Origin: Marinifilum_A sediminis
GTDB lineage: Bacteria > Bacteroidota > Bacteroidia > Bacteroidales > Marinifilaceae
Direction: 5' to 3'
Length of the DNA: 64,000 nt
NCBI GenBank assembly: GCA_947496465.1
Contig: CANMCX010000001.1
Coordinates: 186,001-250,000 of the forward strand
Shown here in pieces: positions 18,463 to 27,835 of this stretch (positions are counted from its first letter, which is position 1; every line of letters begins with the position of its first letter). Position numbers and translations under genes: made by a program. The notes beneath the pieces are model-generated. The model saw nothing but the letters and a program-made list of their open reading frames with translations, ran no database searches and had not been told where the DNA came from.

Positions 18463-19548
18463 TTAAAATTTATATCCAGCTTTCTGGATGTCTTTTAAAG
18501 TATTGATAGGTTTATTGGGCTGCAATTGCTTGGCTAAAAACTTGTAGATCCTTACACGTATTTCCTTCGCTTTTTTGGTATCCATTCTATCAAATGAATG
18601 TCCTCCAGGAACAGCTTGAAAAATTTCATATTCAAATTTCTTACCATCTGCCTTTAGCGATTTTATCAAATGCTCCACCTCCAAAACATTCACATCATCA
18701 TCATTGGTATTGGTATGAATTAGCAATGGTGTATTCTGAAATTTATGAGTATTCCATGCTGGCGAGCGACGACGATATTCAGCCAAATTATCATTTGCAG
18801 TTTTACCAATGTGATAATCTGCTGAATACAAATCTCTGTACGATTGAGTCATATATCCCATTCTTGCAACGAGGTCACTTACCGGAACTCCTGCAAAACC
18901 TACTTTATAATCCTTCGGATGATTGAATAAGTTAAAAAGCGTAATCATTCCACCATGGCTCCAACCCATGATTCCAACACGATTCTCATCTACAAAATCG
19001 TAATTTTCTATCATGTAATTGCGGCTGGCATAAACGTCTTCGTTTTCCAATCCACCATAATCGATCTTCTCATAATGACCCTTTCCATAACCAGTACTAC
19101 CACGATATTCAGCTGCAACTACAATGTATTCTTGTGCAATTAATTCACGAACGATATGAGTGTAATAGGTAGTAAAATCACCATGAACACCACCGTGTGG
19201 TAAAACCATCAATGGATATTTCTTATTAACATCAATATTTTTAGGAACAAATACATAGGTCCAAAATTTAACTGGATTTCCGGCTCCTTTAGCTGTTGGA
19301 TTTTTCTCTTTCCATTTTGGAGGACCATAAATGTACAATTTATCGATGTGAGCCACATCTCCTACTCTCTCGAACCAAATGAGGTCATCTACCATTTTCT
19401 GCAGACGATCCAGACGGTGATCCAAATTCTGATTGTATTTCTTTAAGTCTTTTAAATCTTCCTTAACGATATCTCCAACTTGCGAAAACGTAGCAAGTGA
19501 AACCAGGAGTAACAGACATATACCAATGCCTCTTCTTAATAAATTCAT
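18463..19548 (-). CDS. Exported prolyl-oligopeptidase-like alpha/beta hydrolase (S9 type)
   Basis: The 361-residue protein has a signal peptide (GIGICLLLLVSLATFSQ) and an alpha/beta hydrolase domain. PLMVLPHGGVHGDFTTYYTH and VVAAEYRGSTGYG precede the nucleophile elbow GIMGWSHGGM (S197). D283-D285 in HTNTNDDDVNVLEVEHL and H317 in VPGGHSFD complete the triad. The N-terminal propeller of full-length S9 peptidases is absent, so it may be an esterase or a short dipeptidyl/oligopeptidase acting in the periplasm. It lies convergent with the YdeI gene. Confidence 0.85.
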   Translation of the reverse strand: MNLLRRGIGICLLLLVSLATFSQVGDIVKEDLKDLKKYNQNLDHRLDRLQKMVDDLIWFERVGDVAHIDKLYIYGPPKWKEKNPTAKGAGNPVKFWTYVFVPKNIDVNKKYPLMVLPHGGVHGDFTTYYTHIVRELIAQEYIVVAAEYRGSTGYGKGHYEKIDYGGLENEDVYASRNYMIENYDFVDENRVGIMGWSHGGMITLFNLFNHPKDYKVGFAGVPVSDLVARMGYMTQSYRDLYSADYHIGKTANDNLAEYRRRSPAWNTHKFQNTPLLIHTNTNDDDVNVLEVEHLIKSLKADGKKFEYEIFQAVPGGHSFDRMDTKKAKEIRVRIYKFLAKQLQPNKPINTLKDIQKAGYKF

Positions 19549-19661
19549 GTTAGGTAGTTTGGGTTGATTGTATAATTGAAAGGACTAATTTATAAAATCT
19601 AAAGGAGATTTTAAGAAAAAAGAAGATATTGAACAACAACTCAATTAACTCACACAGTAGA

Positions 19662-20984
19662 TTATTTCAATTCCAATCGATATATTTTGGTAGTCTTATC
19701 GGTTATCTTAAACCTATCATCCATGCGATGCCCTACAATCCACATGATTCTCTCACCAGAGCACAACAACCAGGTGCTTTCCTTATCGCTTAAGGAGAAT
19801 TTTTTATCGATGAAATAATCCGAAACTTTCTTAGTGCCTTTCATTCCAATTGGGCGAAACTGATCTCCTTCTTTCCACTTACGAATAAGCAAAGGGAATT
19901 TTAATTTATTCGCATCGAAACAAGCTATCTTAGGACTCGTTGGAAACTTAAAATCAGGAGTTCTATTAATAAATGAAGCTTCCATCTCAATTGGTATATC
20001 CGTTTCACAATCGGCCTCTTCGATTTCGTACATATTCTGATCAACTTCTTCCAAGTTTGACAAAATCAGATACTTTCGGTCGCGTAACAATTGATGCGTA
20101 GAACTGAAAAATCTTTTCCCAGAAATTGAATCCAATGATTTGGCAATCATTTTCACATCGCGATGGTGGAAACCATATGGTGACAAAATTTCAAATAGAT
20201 GCGAACTTGGTGAAGGTAACTCTTGCAATCTCTGAATGGAAATCATCAATTGATCATCGCGCTGAAAAACCAAATGCAAACGGTTCTCTTCAATTACATC
20301 ATTATAAATCTGTTCTACTTCACGAAAACGAGCCACATTCTCCGTCATTGTTTTTCGTATAGAAGGATTAATTTCTTCTAAAACCGGAATTATCTGATGG
20401 CGAATTTTATTGCGGACAAAGTCTGTTTCTTTATTAGTAGAATCTTCTCTGTACTGCAAATTATTCACTTTTGCATAAGCTTCCAGCTCCGTTCTTGTAA
20501 ATGGTAAAAGAGGGCGAATAATCTTCCCCAGCTTGGCTTTGATTCCCGTTAAACCATGAATACCTGTACCACGAGCCAAATTGATTAGAACCGTTTCGGC
20601 AACATCATCGGCATGATGACCAACCGCGATATATTGATAGGAAAGTAGCTCACGAAGCTGTTCGAACCATTCGTAGCGCAATTCGCGTGCTGCCATTTCT
20701 ATCGACTGCTTATTTTCTGCAGCATATTCCTTAGTATCAAAATCTTTAGAATAAAAAGGAATTCCATATTGTTCTGCCAAATCTCTTACAAATTCGAAAT
20801 CACCATCCGATTCATCGCCACGTAAATGAAAATTGCAATGCGCAATAGCACAATCAATTTCCATTTGCTTAAGCAAATGCAGTAAAACAACAGAATCTAT
20901 ACCTCCACTAACCGCAACCAATATCTTCTCATCACGATAAAACAGGTTTTCTTCTTCTACAAAATGGACTAATTTTCGAAACAC
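19662..20984 (-). CDS. tilS: tRNA(Ile)-lysidine synthetase
   Basis: The 440-residue enzyme converts the wobble cytidine of tRNA-Ile(CAU) to lysidine, so it is essential for reading AUA codons. The PP-loop ATP motif is VAVSGGIDSVVLLHLL (about 23-38). CNFHLRGDESDGDF, AVGHHADDVAETVLINLARGTG and RPLLPFTR follow as in all TilS. The C-terminal domain is present (PLLIRKWKEGDQFRPIGMKGTKKVSDYFID). It starts 36 nt after the pabB stop and is probably co-transcribed with it. A weak hairpin AAAATCT/AGATTTT lies downstream at 19594-19612. Confidence 0.96.
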   Translation of the reverse strand: MFRKLVHFVEEENLFYRDEKILVAVSGGIDSVVLLHLLKQMEIDCAIAHCNFHLRGDESDGDFEFVRDLAEQYGIPFYSKDFDTKEYAAENKQSIEMAARELRYEWFEQLRELLSYQYIAVGHHADDVAETVLINLARGTGIHGLTGIKAKLGKIIRPLLPFTRTELEAYAKVNNLQYREDSTNKETDFVRNKIRHQIIPVLEEINPSIRKTMTENVARFREVEQIYNDVIEENRLHLVFQRDDQLMISIQRLQELPSPSSHLFEILSPYGFHHRDVKMIAKSLDSISGKRFFSSTHQLLRDRKYLILSNLEEVDQNMYEIEEADCETDIPIEMEASFINRTPDFKFPTSPKIACFDANKLKFPLLIRKWKEGDQFRPIGMKGTKKVSDYFIDKKFSLSDKESTWLLCSGERIMWIVGHRMDDRFKITDKTTKIYRLELK

Positions 20985-21020
20985 AATATCAATGATATAA
21001 TTGGTAATGAATAATTGAGT

Positions 21021-22334
21021 TTAAACATTCTTTAAAACTCTCATAATTGCTTTTGCCTTTAGCAGACACTCATTGTATTCTTTTTCAGGCTCGCATTGCA
21101 TGGTTATGGCTCCGCCAACCATAAACGAAAGATAGTTATTTCTTGCATTGTATTGAATACTTCGGATCACTACATTAAAGTCAAAATCACCTTCAGGCGT
21201 AAAATATCCAACTGCTCCCGAAAACAAGCCTCGTTTTGTTGACTCATATCTCTCAATCAACTTCATAGCGCGCACTTTTGGTGCTCCGGTCATCGATCCC
21301 ATCGGGAAACTTTCTCGAATCGCCTCTACAAAATGAACATCTTCTCTTAATTCAGAAACAACCGTAGAAATCATCTGATGAACCTGTGGAAAACTATAAA
21401 TTCCGCACAATTCCTCAACAATAACAGAACCTTTTGCAGCAGTTCTCGATAAATCGTTTCGAACCAAATCAACAATCATGATGTTCTCGGCTCTCTCCTT
21501 AGGATCCTTAAACAAATCCTCCTTAATCTGCTTATCCTCTGCAGCATCGGCACCACGTTTTGCAGTTCCTTTTATGGGTTGTGATATAATTTTCTTCCCT
21601 TGTTTTTTAATGTAACGCTCCGGACTTGCAGACAGCAAATACTGCTCTCCTATTTGGTAAAAACAAGAATAGGGTGTTGGCGAAACTTCCATCAACTTTC
21701 GGTAAGTTTGTCGTGGTTTAATGAAAGTATCCTTCGCATAAAATTCCTGGCAAAAATTCACCTCATAAATATCACCTCTTCGAATGTGATCTTTCAGTTT
21801 GCCAACTGATTCCAGGTATTCATCACGATTTATTCTACAATTAATTTCAGGAACATTCACTTCCTGCTCTTTTGGTAAATCCAGATTATCAATTTCATCA
21901 ATTAACCTGAATATCTGTTCCTCGTTAAATTCCTCTTCAAAAAATTCAACAATTAGAGTGTCAATATCCAAAATAAAAACCCAGCGCGGACGAAAGAAAT
22001 TCATTTCAGGAAAATACAATTCATCCTGATTGTTCGACTCTAGCTCTTCAATTTCATTTTTTAAATCGTACCCCAAATAACCAAATAACCAATCCTTGGC
22101 TTGATCAACAGCTTCGGTTAAATGGTAGAAAAAGTCCTGTTTAGGTTCTACTATCTGCAAAGCATCAATTCCGGCAACCAATTCGTAAGTATTGTACTCT
22201 GCCTTCGAATTGGCTTTTTGATTTACTTCATGACTATCTAAAATACAAGCATGATCGAACTTCTTGCTCCAAAACAGCAATTGCTCCTTGAATTTCCTGG
22301 TATTGGATATATGAAAAGTAAGCTTTTTTCGCAT
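21021..22334 (-). CDS. pabB: Aminodeoxychorismate synthase component I (chorismate-utilising enzyme)
   Basis: The 437-residue protein belongs to the anthranilate synthase I/PabB family. The chorismate-binding domain shows GDIYEVNFCQEFYA, SASPERYIKKQGKKIISQPIKGTAKRG, RAENIMIVDLVRNDLSR, FPQVHQMISTVVSEL and ESFPMGSMTGAPKVRAMKLI. The last segment and the PIKGT form are typical of PabB, making 4-amino-4-deoxychorismate for folate. An anthranilate-specific role is less likely because no trp genes are near. A TAAATTTG element ends only four bases before the ATG, so the mRNA may be leaderless. tilS follows in the same direction. Confidence 0.9.
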   Translation of the reverse strand: MRKKLTFHISNTRKFKEQLLFWSKKFDHACILDSHEVNQKANSKAEYNTYELVAGIDALQIVEPKQDFFYHLTEAVDQAKDWLFGYLGYDLKNEIEELESNNQDELYFPEMNFFRPRWVFILDIDTLIVEFFEEEFNEEQIFRLIDEIDNLDLPKEQEVNVPEINCRINRDEYLESVGKLKDHIRRGDIYEVNFCQEFYAKDTFIKPRQTYRKLMEVSPTPYSCFYQIGEQYLLSASPERYIKKQGKKIISQPIKGTAKRGADAAEDKQIKEDLFKDPKERAENIMIVDLVRNDLSRTAAKGSVIVEELCGIYSFPQVHQMISTVVSELREDVHFVEAIRESFPMGSMTGAPKVRAMKLIERYESTKRGLFSGAVGYFTPEGDFDFNVVIRSIQYNARNNYLSFMVGGAITMQCEPEKEYNECLLKAKAIMRVLKNV

Positions 22335-22338
22335 GCCG

Positions 22339-22346
22339 CAAATTTA
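22339..22346 (-). promoter_or_regulatory. pabB -7 element, almost touching the start codon
   Basis: On the minus strand TAAATTTG is followed by four bases and then the ATG at 22334. If used, transcription starts within a base or two of the start codon. The -33 box is not clear. Confidence 0.45.
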
Positions 22347-22603
22347 AGTAAAAGATACACAAGAAGCTTTCTGCTTTAGGTAAAACTTTTTTACTCTAAT
22401 CATCCAAGTCTACACCAATGAACTAGTGTACTAGAAGTGATTTTAAGTACTATAATTTGTGTTAACGAAATTCTATCCTTTATTCCTGCTTGTTGATGCT
22501 TTGCTGTTGTAGGTTTTAAGTTTATCTGGACACATCTAATGCTTGTTGTAGTAAGTTTGCAGCTTGTAAGCTGACATTTATAATATTCCGGCGCCGCAGA
22601 AAG

Positions 22604-22708
22604 CTAGAGTAGTAAGAACAAAGCATTGGGATGTTCCGTCAAGTTATTGGCGTGTACATACAAGCCTTTGGCTAGCAACGACAAATCATTGGCTTGTATC
22701 GACAAATA
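22604..22708. repeat. Degenerate 21-bp tandem repeat
   Basis: Units begin at 22604, 22625, 22646, 22667 and 22688. The last three share TTGGC at positions 2-6 and a 3' half ending in ACAA, as in ATTGGCGTGTACATACAAG and ATTGGCTTGTATCGACAAA; the first two are weaker. A further weak unit may follow to 22729. The 21-bp period equals two helical turns. Confidence 0.55.
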
Positions 22709-22809
22709 TCAAAGTAGTGTCAACAGGTCTTAAAGACTTAAAAACAAGGTATGGATTTATAGGAATTTATTGAAAAATAAATGCAAGCTATCTCAAAAAT
22801 GCAGAGGAG

Positions 22810-23250
22810 TTATTCCACACGATTCATCTCAAATGAAAATCCTTTGTTCTCATCACCTAAAACTTTCACCTTTACTTTATTCTCACTCAGCTTGTAGTAT
22901 TGTATTTTATTAGGAAAATCGTGTTTTGCATTTTCGAAGGAATAATAATCATTAATGGTATCGTTCAATTGAAATGAAACCGTAGCTCCCTCGTTCTGAT
23001 TGGCTACTGTTGCCTGATAAACTACTTTTCCGTTGACCATCTTTATAGCTAAAGTTTCGCTAATCTGTTTATGGTTTTCCTTGATATTATATCCATAGCC
23101 TTTTAACTCTTCTCCGTTTTGTTCCCACACTTCGAATTGCTCCTTACCTTCAATCTGCCACGTTCCTTCCAGAAACTCTAACTTTTCTATCTTGGATGTT
23201 GAACAGGAGGTGGTGATGATTGATAAAATTAGAATGGCGAGGTTTTTCAT
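22810..23250 (-). CDS. Small lipoprotein, DUF6265-like
   Basis: The 146-residue protein starts MKNLAILILSIITTSCSTSK, a lipoprotein signal with the lipidated Cys at position 16. The body begins LEFLEGTWQIEGKEQFEVWEQ and continues with alternating strands to the end, as in the DUF6265/lipocalin-like group. Members typically have the pattern FLxGTW...ExW. No function is known. It is flanked by gene-free DNA and has no operon partner. Confidence 0.72.
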   Translation of the reverse strand: MKNLAILILSIITTSCSTSKIEKLEFLEGTWQIEGKEQFEVWEQNGEELKGYGYNIKENHKQISETLAIKMVNGKVVYQATVANQNEGATVSFQLNDTINDYYSFENAKHDFPNKIQYYKLSENKVKVKVLGDENKGFSFEMNRVE

Positions 23251-23391
23251 AGAAATTTATTTAGTGATCTTTCTAATATCTATAGGTTTCCAATGACGAA
23301 AATTAGTCAGAATACAGCGTAATCAAAACAATTGCTCTTTGTAATTCGATAGACTTCATTTATTATTCTTGCTATCTATTTAAATTTTCAT

Positions 23392-23958
23392 TTAAGGATA
23401 AGGATTTAAATTAAGAATATGATTTACTTCAGCCCATTCAACAAATTCATATTCTTCAAACTTCCTTACCCACGCCTTCTCGTCTCCCTCCGGAACATGG
23501 AAATATATTATAGATCCAGCAATTTCTCCTTCTATGACCTCATTTAATTTTAATATTTCCATTGACTCAATCCAATCCGACTGATAACTTTTATTTTTCA
23601 TATCAAATAGTCTTGGAAAAATGGTTACAAGCTTTGTTTGATAATGTAAATATCCATTTACAAACCATACATTTCCATCATTTGTGTATGTTTTTGCATT
23701 TAAAAAATCCAGTATATATTGCAAACTATCTGAAGGAAAGTCTGAAGTGAATGTTAAAGAATGAATATTTTCAACTTCATGCTCAAATCCATTAATAAAA
23801 CTAAAAACTTGATCGATTGTATAATTAGCTTTCACCTTCACAAAAACATCAGTAGGTACAAACTGTTCTTTTTCTTCATCTAACTGAGTTTCGGAATCTT
23901 TGTCACAAGCTATCATTAAACAAAGTGAAAAAAACAAAATAAATCTATATATTTTCAT
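23392..23958 (-). CDS. Hypothetical lipoprotein
   Basis: The frame is open from 23985, but the ATG at 23958 gives MKIYRFILFFSLCLMIACDKDSE, a clean lipoprotein signal with the Cys at residue 18, so I use it (188 residues). The mature part is acidic and aromatic, without a family I recognise. The segment FVPTDVFVKVKANYTIDQVFSFINGFEHEVENIHS resembles inhibitor-type or fervidolysin-like propeptide folds only faintly. It may interact with cell-surface proteases, but this is a guess. Confidence 0.7.
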   Translation of the reverse strand: MKIYRFILFFSLCLMIACDKDSETQLDEEKEQFVPTDVFVKVKANYTIDQVFSFINGFEHEVENIHSLTFTSDFPSDSLQYILDFLNAKTYTNDGNVWFVNGYLHYQTKLVTIFPRLFDMKNKSYQSDWIESMEILKLNEVIEGEIAGSIIYFHVPEGDEKAWVRKFEEYEFVEWAEVNHILNLNPYP

Positions 23959-24166
23959 AATCAATTCTTTTACTGTCAGATGCACATATTTATAGAAGGT
24001 TGCGTAAACTAACCAGTAACTTATTAATAATGAAAATCAATACAATCTTCAACTCAACTTATGCAGAAAAGTTACATCAAGCTGAGTGTGATCTTAATTC
24101 TACAATAATTTCGACAGAAAGTAATCCAATTCATTTATTTCCGTTTATTATTGATTCAGAATATAA

Positions 24167-24190
24167 AAAGGCAACCTAATGGCTGCCTTT
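24167..24190. terminator. Terminator after the MDR oxidoreductase gene
   Basis: AAAGGCA and TGCCTTT form the outer stem, with partial inner pairing ACC/GGC. It lies directly after the stop (minus direction) of the MDR gene and has T residues on that side. Confidence 0.6.
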
Positions 24191-24212
24191 AATCTACTTC
24201 GTTTTGTAGTAT

Positions 24213-25205
24213 TTATAATTTCACAATTACTCGACCTCTACTTTTCTTCTCTAACATCAGATCGATATAAGTATCCAAATTTTCTAATGAGGATTCAATA
24301 ATTTGCTCCTTATTCTTGTACACATTCCACTCTGAAGCCAATTTGTTCCACACTTTTTGTCTAAGTTCCATTGGGCATTTTTGGGAATCAATACCAATTA
24401 AACTGATTCCATTTAAGATGAACGGATAAACAGTCATCACCAAATCACCAGATCCGATATTCCCGCAACAAGTTACATTTCCCATTGGTTTACAAGCCTT
24501 CAAAAGTGTATGCAAGGTATTTCCACCAACCACATCAATGGCACCTGCCCAAAGAGGTTTTAACAATGGTCTTCCCGATAGATCATCGCTTATTTCAGAT
24601 GAAATTCTACTAGCAGCTCCTAAGTCATGCAATTCTTCCTCTCCTCCATTTGCACTAGAAGTTGCTGCGATCACTTCAAAACCTAAAGAGGCTAAAATGC
24701 TAATAGCAATGCTACCAACACCACCTAAAGCTCCGGTTACCACAACTGGTCCCATTTCGGGCGTCTGTCCTGCAGCTAATAATCTGTAAACCGAAAGTGC
24801 TGCAGTAAAACCAGCTGTCCCGAAAATCATTGCTTCACGCAAATTCATCCCTTTTGGTAAGGATACAACCCATGATTCAGGTACTCGAATGTACTCCGAA
24901 AATCCGCCATCGGTATTCATGCCCAAATCATAACTGGTTACAATCACCTCATCACCCACTTTAAATTTTGTTGAAGAAGAATGTTCTACGATTCCAGCAG
25001 CATCGATTCCAGGTGTATGTGGATATTTTCGTGTTACTCCTTTATTGCCTGAAACCGACAAGACATCCTTGTAATTCAAAGATGAAAAATACACACGAAT
25101 TAAAACTTCACCTTCAGGCAAATCTTCAATCTTTCTGGTTTCAATTTTACGTATATATTGTCCATTCTCCTCGCTAATTCGAAGTGCTTTAAATTCTTTG
25201 TTCAT
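24213..25205 (-). CDS. YhdH/AcuI-type quinone oxidoreductase (acrylyl-CoA reductase family)
   Basis: The 330-residue medium-chain dehydrogenase starts with FKALRISEENGQYIRKIETR and has SSLNYKDVLSVSGNKGVTRKYPHTPGIDAAG, the signature of the YhdH subfamily. The NADPH-binding fold is GPVVVTGALGGVGSIAISIL (about 150-169). DVVGGNTLHTLL and SRGRVIVKL close the match. Members reduce acrylyl-CoA to propionyl-CoA or quinones. A link to propionyl-CoA metabolism with the carboxylase operon is possible but not shown. It is divergent from an HxlR regulator, its likely repressor. Confidence 0.9.
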   Translation of the reverse strand: MNKEFKALRISEENGQYIRKIETRKIEDLPEGEVLIRVYFSSLNYKDVLSVSGNKGVTRKYPHTPGIDAAGIVEHSSSTKFKVGDEVIVTSYDLGMNTDGGFSEYIRVPESWVVSLPKGMNLREAMIFGTAGFTAALSVYRLLAAGQTPEMGPVVVTGALGGVGSIAISILASLGFEVIAATSSANGGEEELHDLGAASRISSEISDDLSGRPLLKPLWAGAIDVVGGNTLHTLLKACKPMGNVTCCGNIGSGDLVMTVYPFILNGISLIGIDSQKCPMELRQKVWNKLASEWNVYKNKEQIIESSLENLDTYIDLMLEKKSRGRVIVKL

Positions 25206-25341
25206 ATCAGATTTCTTATTTATTCTTATCTTGCAACAAAATTACGGGTATTTAATCTACAAATCAATAACTTACAATTCAATAAGATACTAACATTTTG
25301 TTCTGAATTGCTGATTATCAACCCATAAAAAATTAAAAGAT

Positions 25342-25656
25342 TTGGAAAAAGGAGTTTGTCCCATCGATACATTTATCAATTACGTGAAAGGAAAACGTAA
25401 GGCAACTATTATTTTGCACCTAAAACAGGGAACAAAACGCTATTCCGAATTGGTAAAATTAATTCCTGATGTTAGCGACAGAATGCTGAGCAAAAATCTA
25501 AAAGAATTGGAAGAATCGGGATTTGTGGAGAGAAAAGTATATCCTGAGGTGCCTCCTAAAGTAGAGTACTGTTTAAGTAAGTTGGGTAATGATATTCATC
25601 CAATACTTATTGCGATGTTTAAAGGAGGCAAACTTCTTGAAAAAGAAATCTCATAA
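25342..25656 (+). CDS. HxlR-family transcriptional regulator
   Basis: The 104-residue winged-helix protein uses a TTG start at 25342; there is no upstream ATG before an in-frame stop at 25312 and the next Met is inside the domain. The HxlR signature is complete: CPIDTFINYVKGKRKATIILHLKQG, RYSELVKLIPDVSDRMLSKNLKELEESGFV and YCLSKLGNDIHPIL. C6 (in VCPID) is the conserved N-terminal cysteine that in HxlR/HypR-type regulators senses quinones or electrophiles. The divergent gene is a quinone/enone reductase, so this is probably a local electrophile-responsive control pair. Confidence 0.9.
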   Translation: MEKGVCPIDTFINYVKGKRKATIILHLKQGTKRYSELVKLIPDVSDRMLSKNLKELEESGFVERKVYPEVPPKVEYCLSKLGNDIHPILIAMFKGGKLLEKEIS

Positions 25657-25667
25657 GGAGAATTAAT

Positions 25668-27686
25668 TTAATTTTTTTGAGTCTGATTTTGAAGAGGACT
25701 TACTTCTTTCTTAGGCATGTTCATTAGAATAGGAATGGAAAAATAAAAATTAGCACCTTCTCCTATTTCACTCTCTACCCATATATTTCCGCCCAACATT
25801 TCTACATAAGCTTTTGATATTGCCAGTCCTAAACCTGCACCCTGTCGAGCATTAACATCATATATATCAGCTTGAATAAATCGTTCGAATATGGCTTTAT
25901 GTTTGTCTTTAGCTATCCCAATTCCAGTATCCTTCACATAGAATTCCAAGCAATTCTCTTTTCTTACACATCCAAAATCAATAAAACCTCTTTCACAATA
26001 TTTCAATGCATTTTTCACAAGGTTCATTAATACAGCAAATATTTTTTCATCGTCTGTATTAATCTTTTCCTCTCGTTTTATTAGTTGATCCTTACAGCGC
26101 AAAAGCACTCCCCTATCTTCAACCTCTGGTTTAAAAAAATTATAAATTTCATCGAGTTGCTCATTAATATTTGTTTCCTGAATATTCACTTCAGTTAATC
26201 CCGATTCAATCTTTGAAATATCCACAATATCATTTATAATATTGAGCATTCTTTTACCACTTTTAGTAATAATTTTAATGTATTTTTCCTGCTTTTCACT
26301 ATTTAATTGTGGAGTTTTAAGCAAATCTGCAAAACCAATTATCCCATTCATTGGAGTACGAATTTCGTGACTCATATTAGCCAAGAAGGCGGATTTTAGT
26401 ATATCACTTTTAACTGCTCGCTCTTTTGCAGTAATTAATTCCGATTCATATAACTTACGTTCAGTAACATCTTTTGCCATTGAAATAACAAGTCTTCTGC
26501 CATCGTCAAAAGTCCCCAATGGAGCAGAACTAAAATCCCAAATCACCTTCTCTCCGTTAGAAGTGAATATTTCGAACTCTCCATCCTCAATTTTCTTATT
26601 GTAAGAGTAAAGTCTATCTATAGATTCTTTAACAACAGTACTTTTTTGCCTGTAAGCTTTTTCCGTCCAATCTGAAATTGTAGGAATCTCCTTATGGGAA
26701 TAACCGCTTATTTCTGTCCATGAATCACTAATTGCAATTACCTCTCCATCTTCAGCATGAATCATTATTGGGAATGGAGCAAATAATATAGCTCTACTCA
26801 ATTTATCCTCCGTATTTCTGACCTTTCTGGTCGCAACATTTACCCGGTAACGTAATAGAACTAGAAAACTTACTAAAACAACCAATATTCCAACTACCAT
26901 AATAGTGGCATTTTTCAACCATTTAGGAAAAATCTGTATGGTTCCAACATCACCATGCGACCACTTTCGTCTAGCTATATTGTAAACAGAATTACTCTTG
27001 TATTTCCACTCCTCTAAATATTGATTCAGTAAGTTTAATATGTCTTTATTTTTCCCCTTTTTAACCGTAAAATAAATATCAAAAGGATTAAAAATAATCC
27101 CACTTGAATGCAAATCATACTCTCTGGATTTTGCTGCTCCAAATGTATTGTTCACAACTCCTGCATCCACCTTATTCCTAGCCACTTTACTAAAAACATC
27201 ATCAGAATCCTCTCCATAGACAAAGGTGCAGTTAACGGATAGCTTTCTTGTTAATTCCTGCAAATACCAGGAATTAATATCCGCTTTCATGATAGCTACT
27301 TTTTTGTCTTCTAAATCACGAATTCCATCAATATTTGAAGAGGAATTAACATACACCTCTCCCCAAACCGTTAACAATGGCACCGATGCATAATCCATAA
27401 AGAGTACTCTTTCTTCAGTGTATGCCACACTAACTAAAAAATCAACTTCCTCATCTTTTATACATTGTAAACATTGATCCCACGAACCAAAGACATATTT
27501 AAATTGTAAATTTTCTTTTTCCTCAATTTCTTTAAATGCGTCAACATAAAAACCCTTTATTTCTCCATTGGTATCTTGATATATGGCAGGATAATAATTG
27601 AATGCTCCAACTCGAATCTCTTTTTGAGCACTGGCATACAGTACTATTAATAGAAAATAACATATCGCTAGTAAACTCTTTTTCAT
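25668..27686 (-). CDS. Sensor histidine kinase with periplasmic solute-binding domain
   Basis: The 672-residue protein has a signal peptide (LLAICYFLLIVLYASA), a periplasmic SBP_bac_3 domain (RVGAFNYYPAIYQDTNGEIKGFYVDAFKEI and DGIRDLEDKKVAIMKADINSWYLQEL regions, about 20-240) and a membrane helix near 255-275 (IMVVGILVVLVSFLVLL). A PAS domain (about 290-410, with GYSHKEI and DVTERKLYE) precedes HisKA (SHEIRTPMNGIIGFADLL, phosphorylated H440) and HATPase_c (NLVKNALKY, DTGIGI, GAGLGLAIS). There is no receiver domain, and no adjacent response regulator. The ligand is probably a small organic or amino-acid-like compound, from the fold. Confidence 0.9.
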   Translation of the reverse strand: MKKSLLAICYFLLIVLYASAQKEIRVGAFNYYPAIYQDTNGEIKGFYVDAFKEIEEKENLQFKYVFGSWDQCLQCIKDEEVDFLVSVAYTEERVLFMDYASVPLLTVWGEVYVNSSSNIDGIRDLEDKKVAIMKADINSWYLQELTRKLSVNCTFVYGEDSDDVFSKVARNKVDAGVVNNTFGAAKSREYDLHSSGIIFNPFDIYFTVKKGKNKDILNLLNQYLEEWKYKSNSVYNIARRKWSHGDVGTIQIFPKWLKNATIMVVGILVVLVSFLVLLRYRVNVATRKVRNTEDKLSRAILFAPFPIMIHAEDGEVIAISDSWTEISGYSHKEIPTISDWTEKAYRQKSTVVKESIDRLYSYNKKIEDGEFEIFTSNGEKVIWDFSSAPLGTFDDGRRLVISMAKDVTERKLYESELITAKERAVKSDILKSAFLANMSHEIRTPMNGIIGFADLLKTPQLNSEKQEKYIKIITKSGKRMLNIINDIVDISKIESGLTEVNIQETNINEQLDEIYNFFKPEVEDRGVLLRCKDQLIKREEKINTDDEKIFAVLMNLVKNALKYCERGFIDFGCVRKENCLEFYVKDTGIGIAKDKHKAIFERFIQADIYDVNARQGAGLGLAISKAYVEMLGGNIWVESEIGEGANFYFSIPILMNMPKKEVSPLQNQTQKN

Positions 27687-27790
27687 TAAGAATTTCTTTT
27701 TTCATTTATAAGGATACAGTTCCTTTTGCAAACAGGAATCCCTATTTATCAATTCGAGTCCTTTAAATGTAGCAATTATTTAGATGCAAA

Positions 27791-27815
27791 AAAAGCAACC
27801 AATTGGGTTGCTTTT
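27791..27815 (-). terminator. Terminator of pepT
   Basis: AAAAGCAACC and GGTTGCTTTT form a 10-bp stem with a 5-nt loop, just beyond the pepT stop, with T-rich sequence on the minus strand. Confidence 0.8.
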
Positions 27816-27835
27816 ACTTATAATATTTATTCTAA

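Larger units (their letters stand above)
22335..22809. other. 475-bp gene-free region with degenerate 21-bp repeats
   Basis: No open frame of note is present. The left end carries the pabB promoter. The centre holds a tandem run of 21-bp units (separate entry). The sequence around GGCGCCGC at 22590 is locally GC-richer. Nothing else is recognised. Confidence 0.6.

Noticed and set aside
24030..24179. A 49-codon plus-strand ORF starting ATGAAAATCAAT
   Set aside because: No recognisable domain, no promoter, and it ends inside the terminator of the convergent gene; likely chance.
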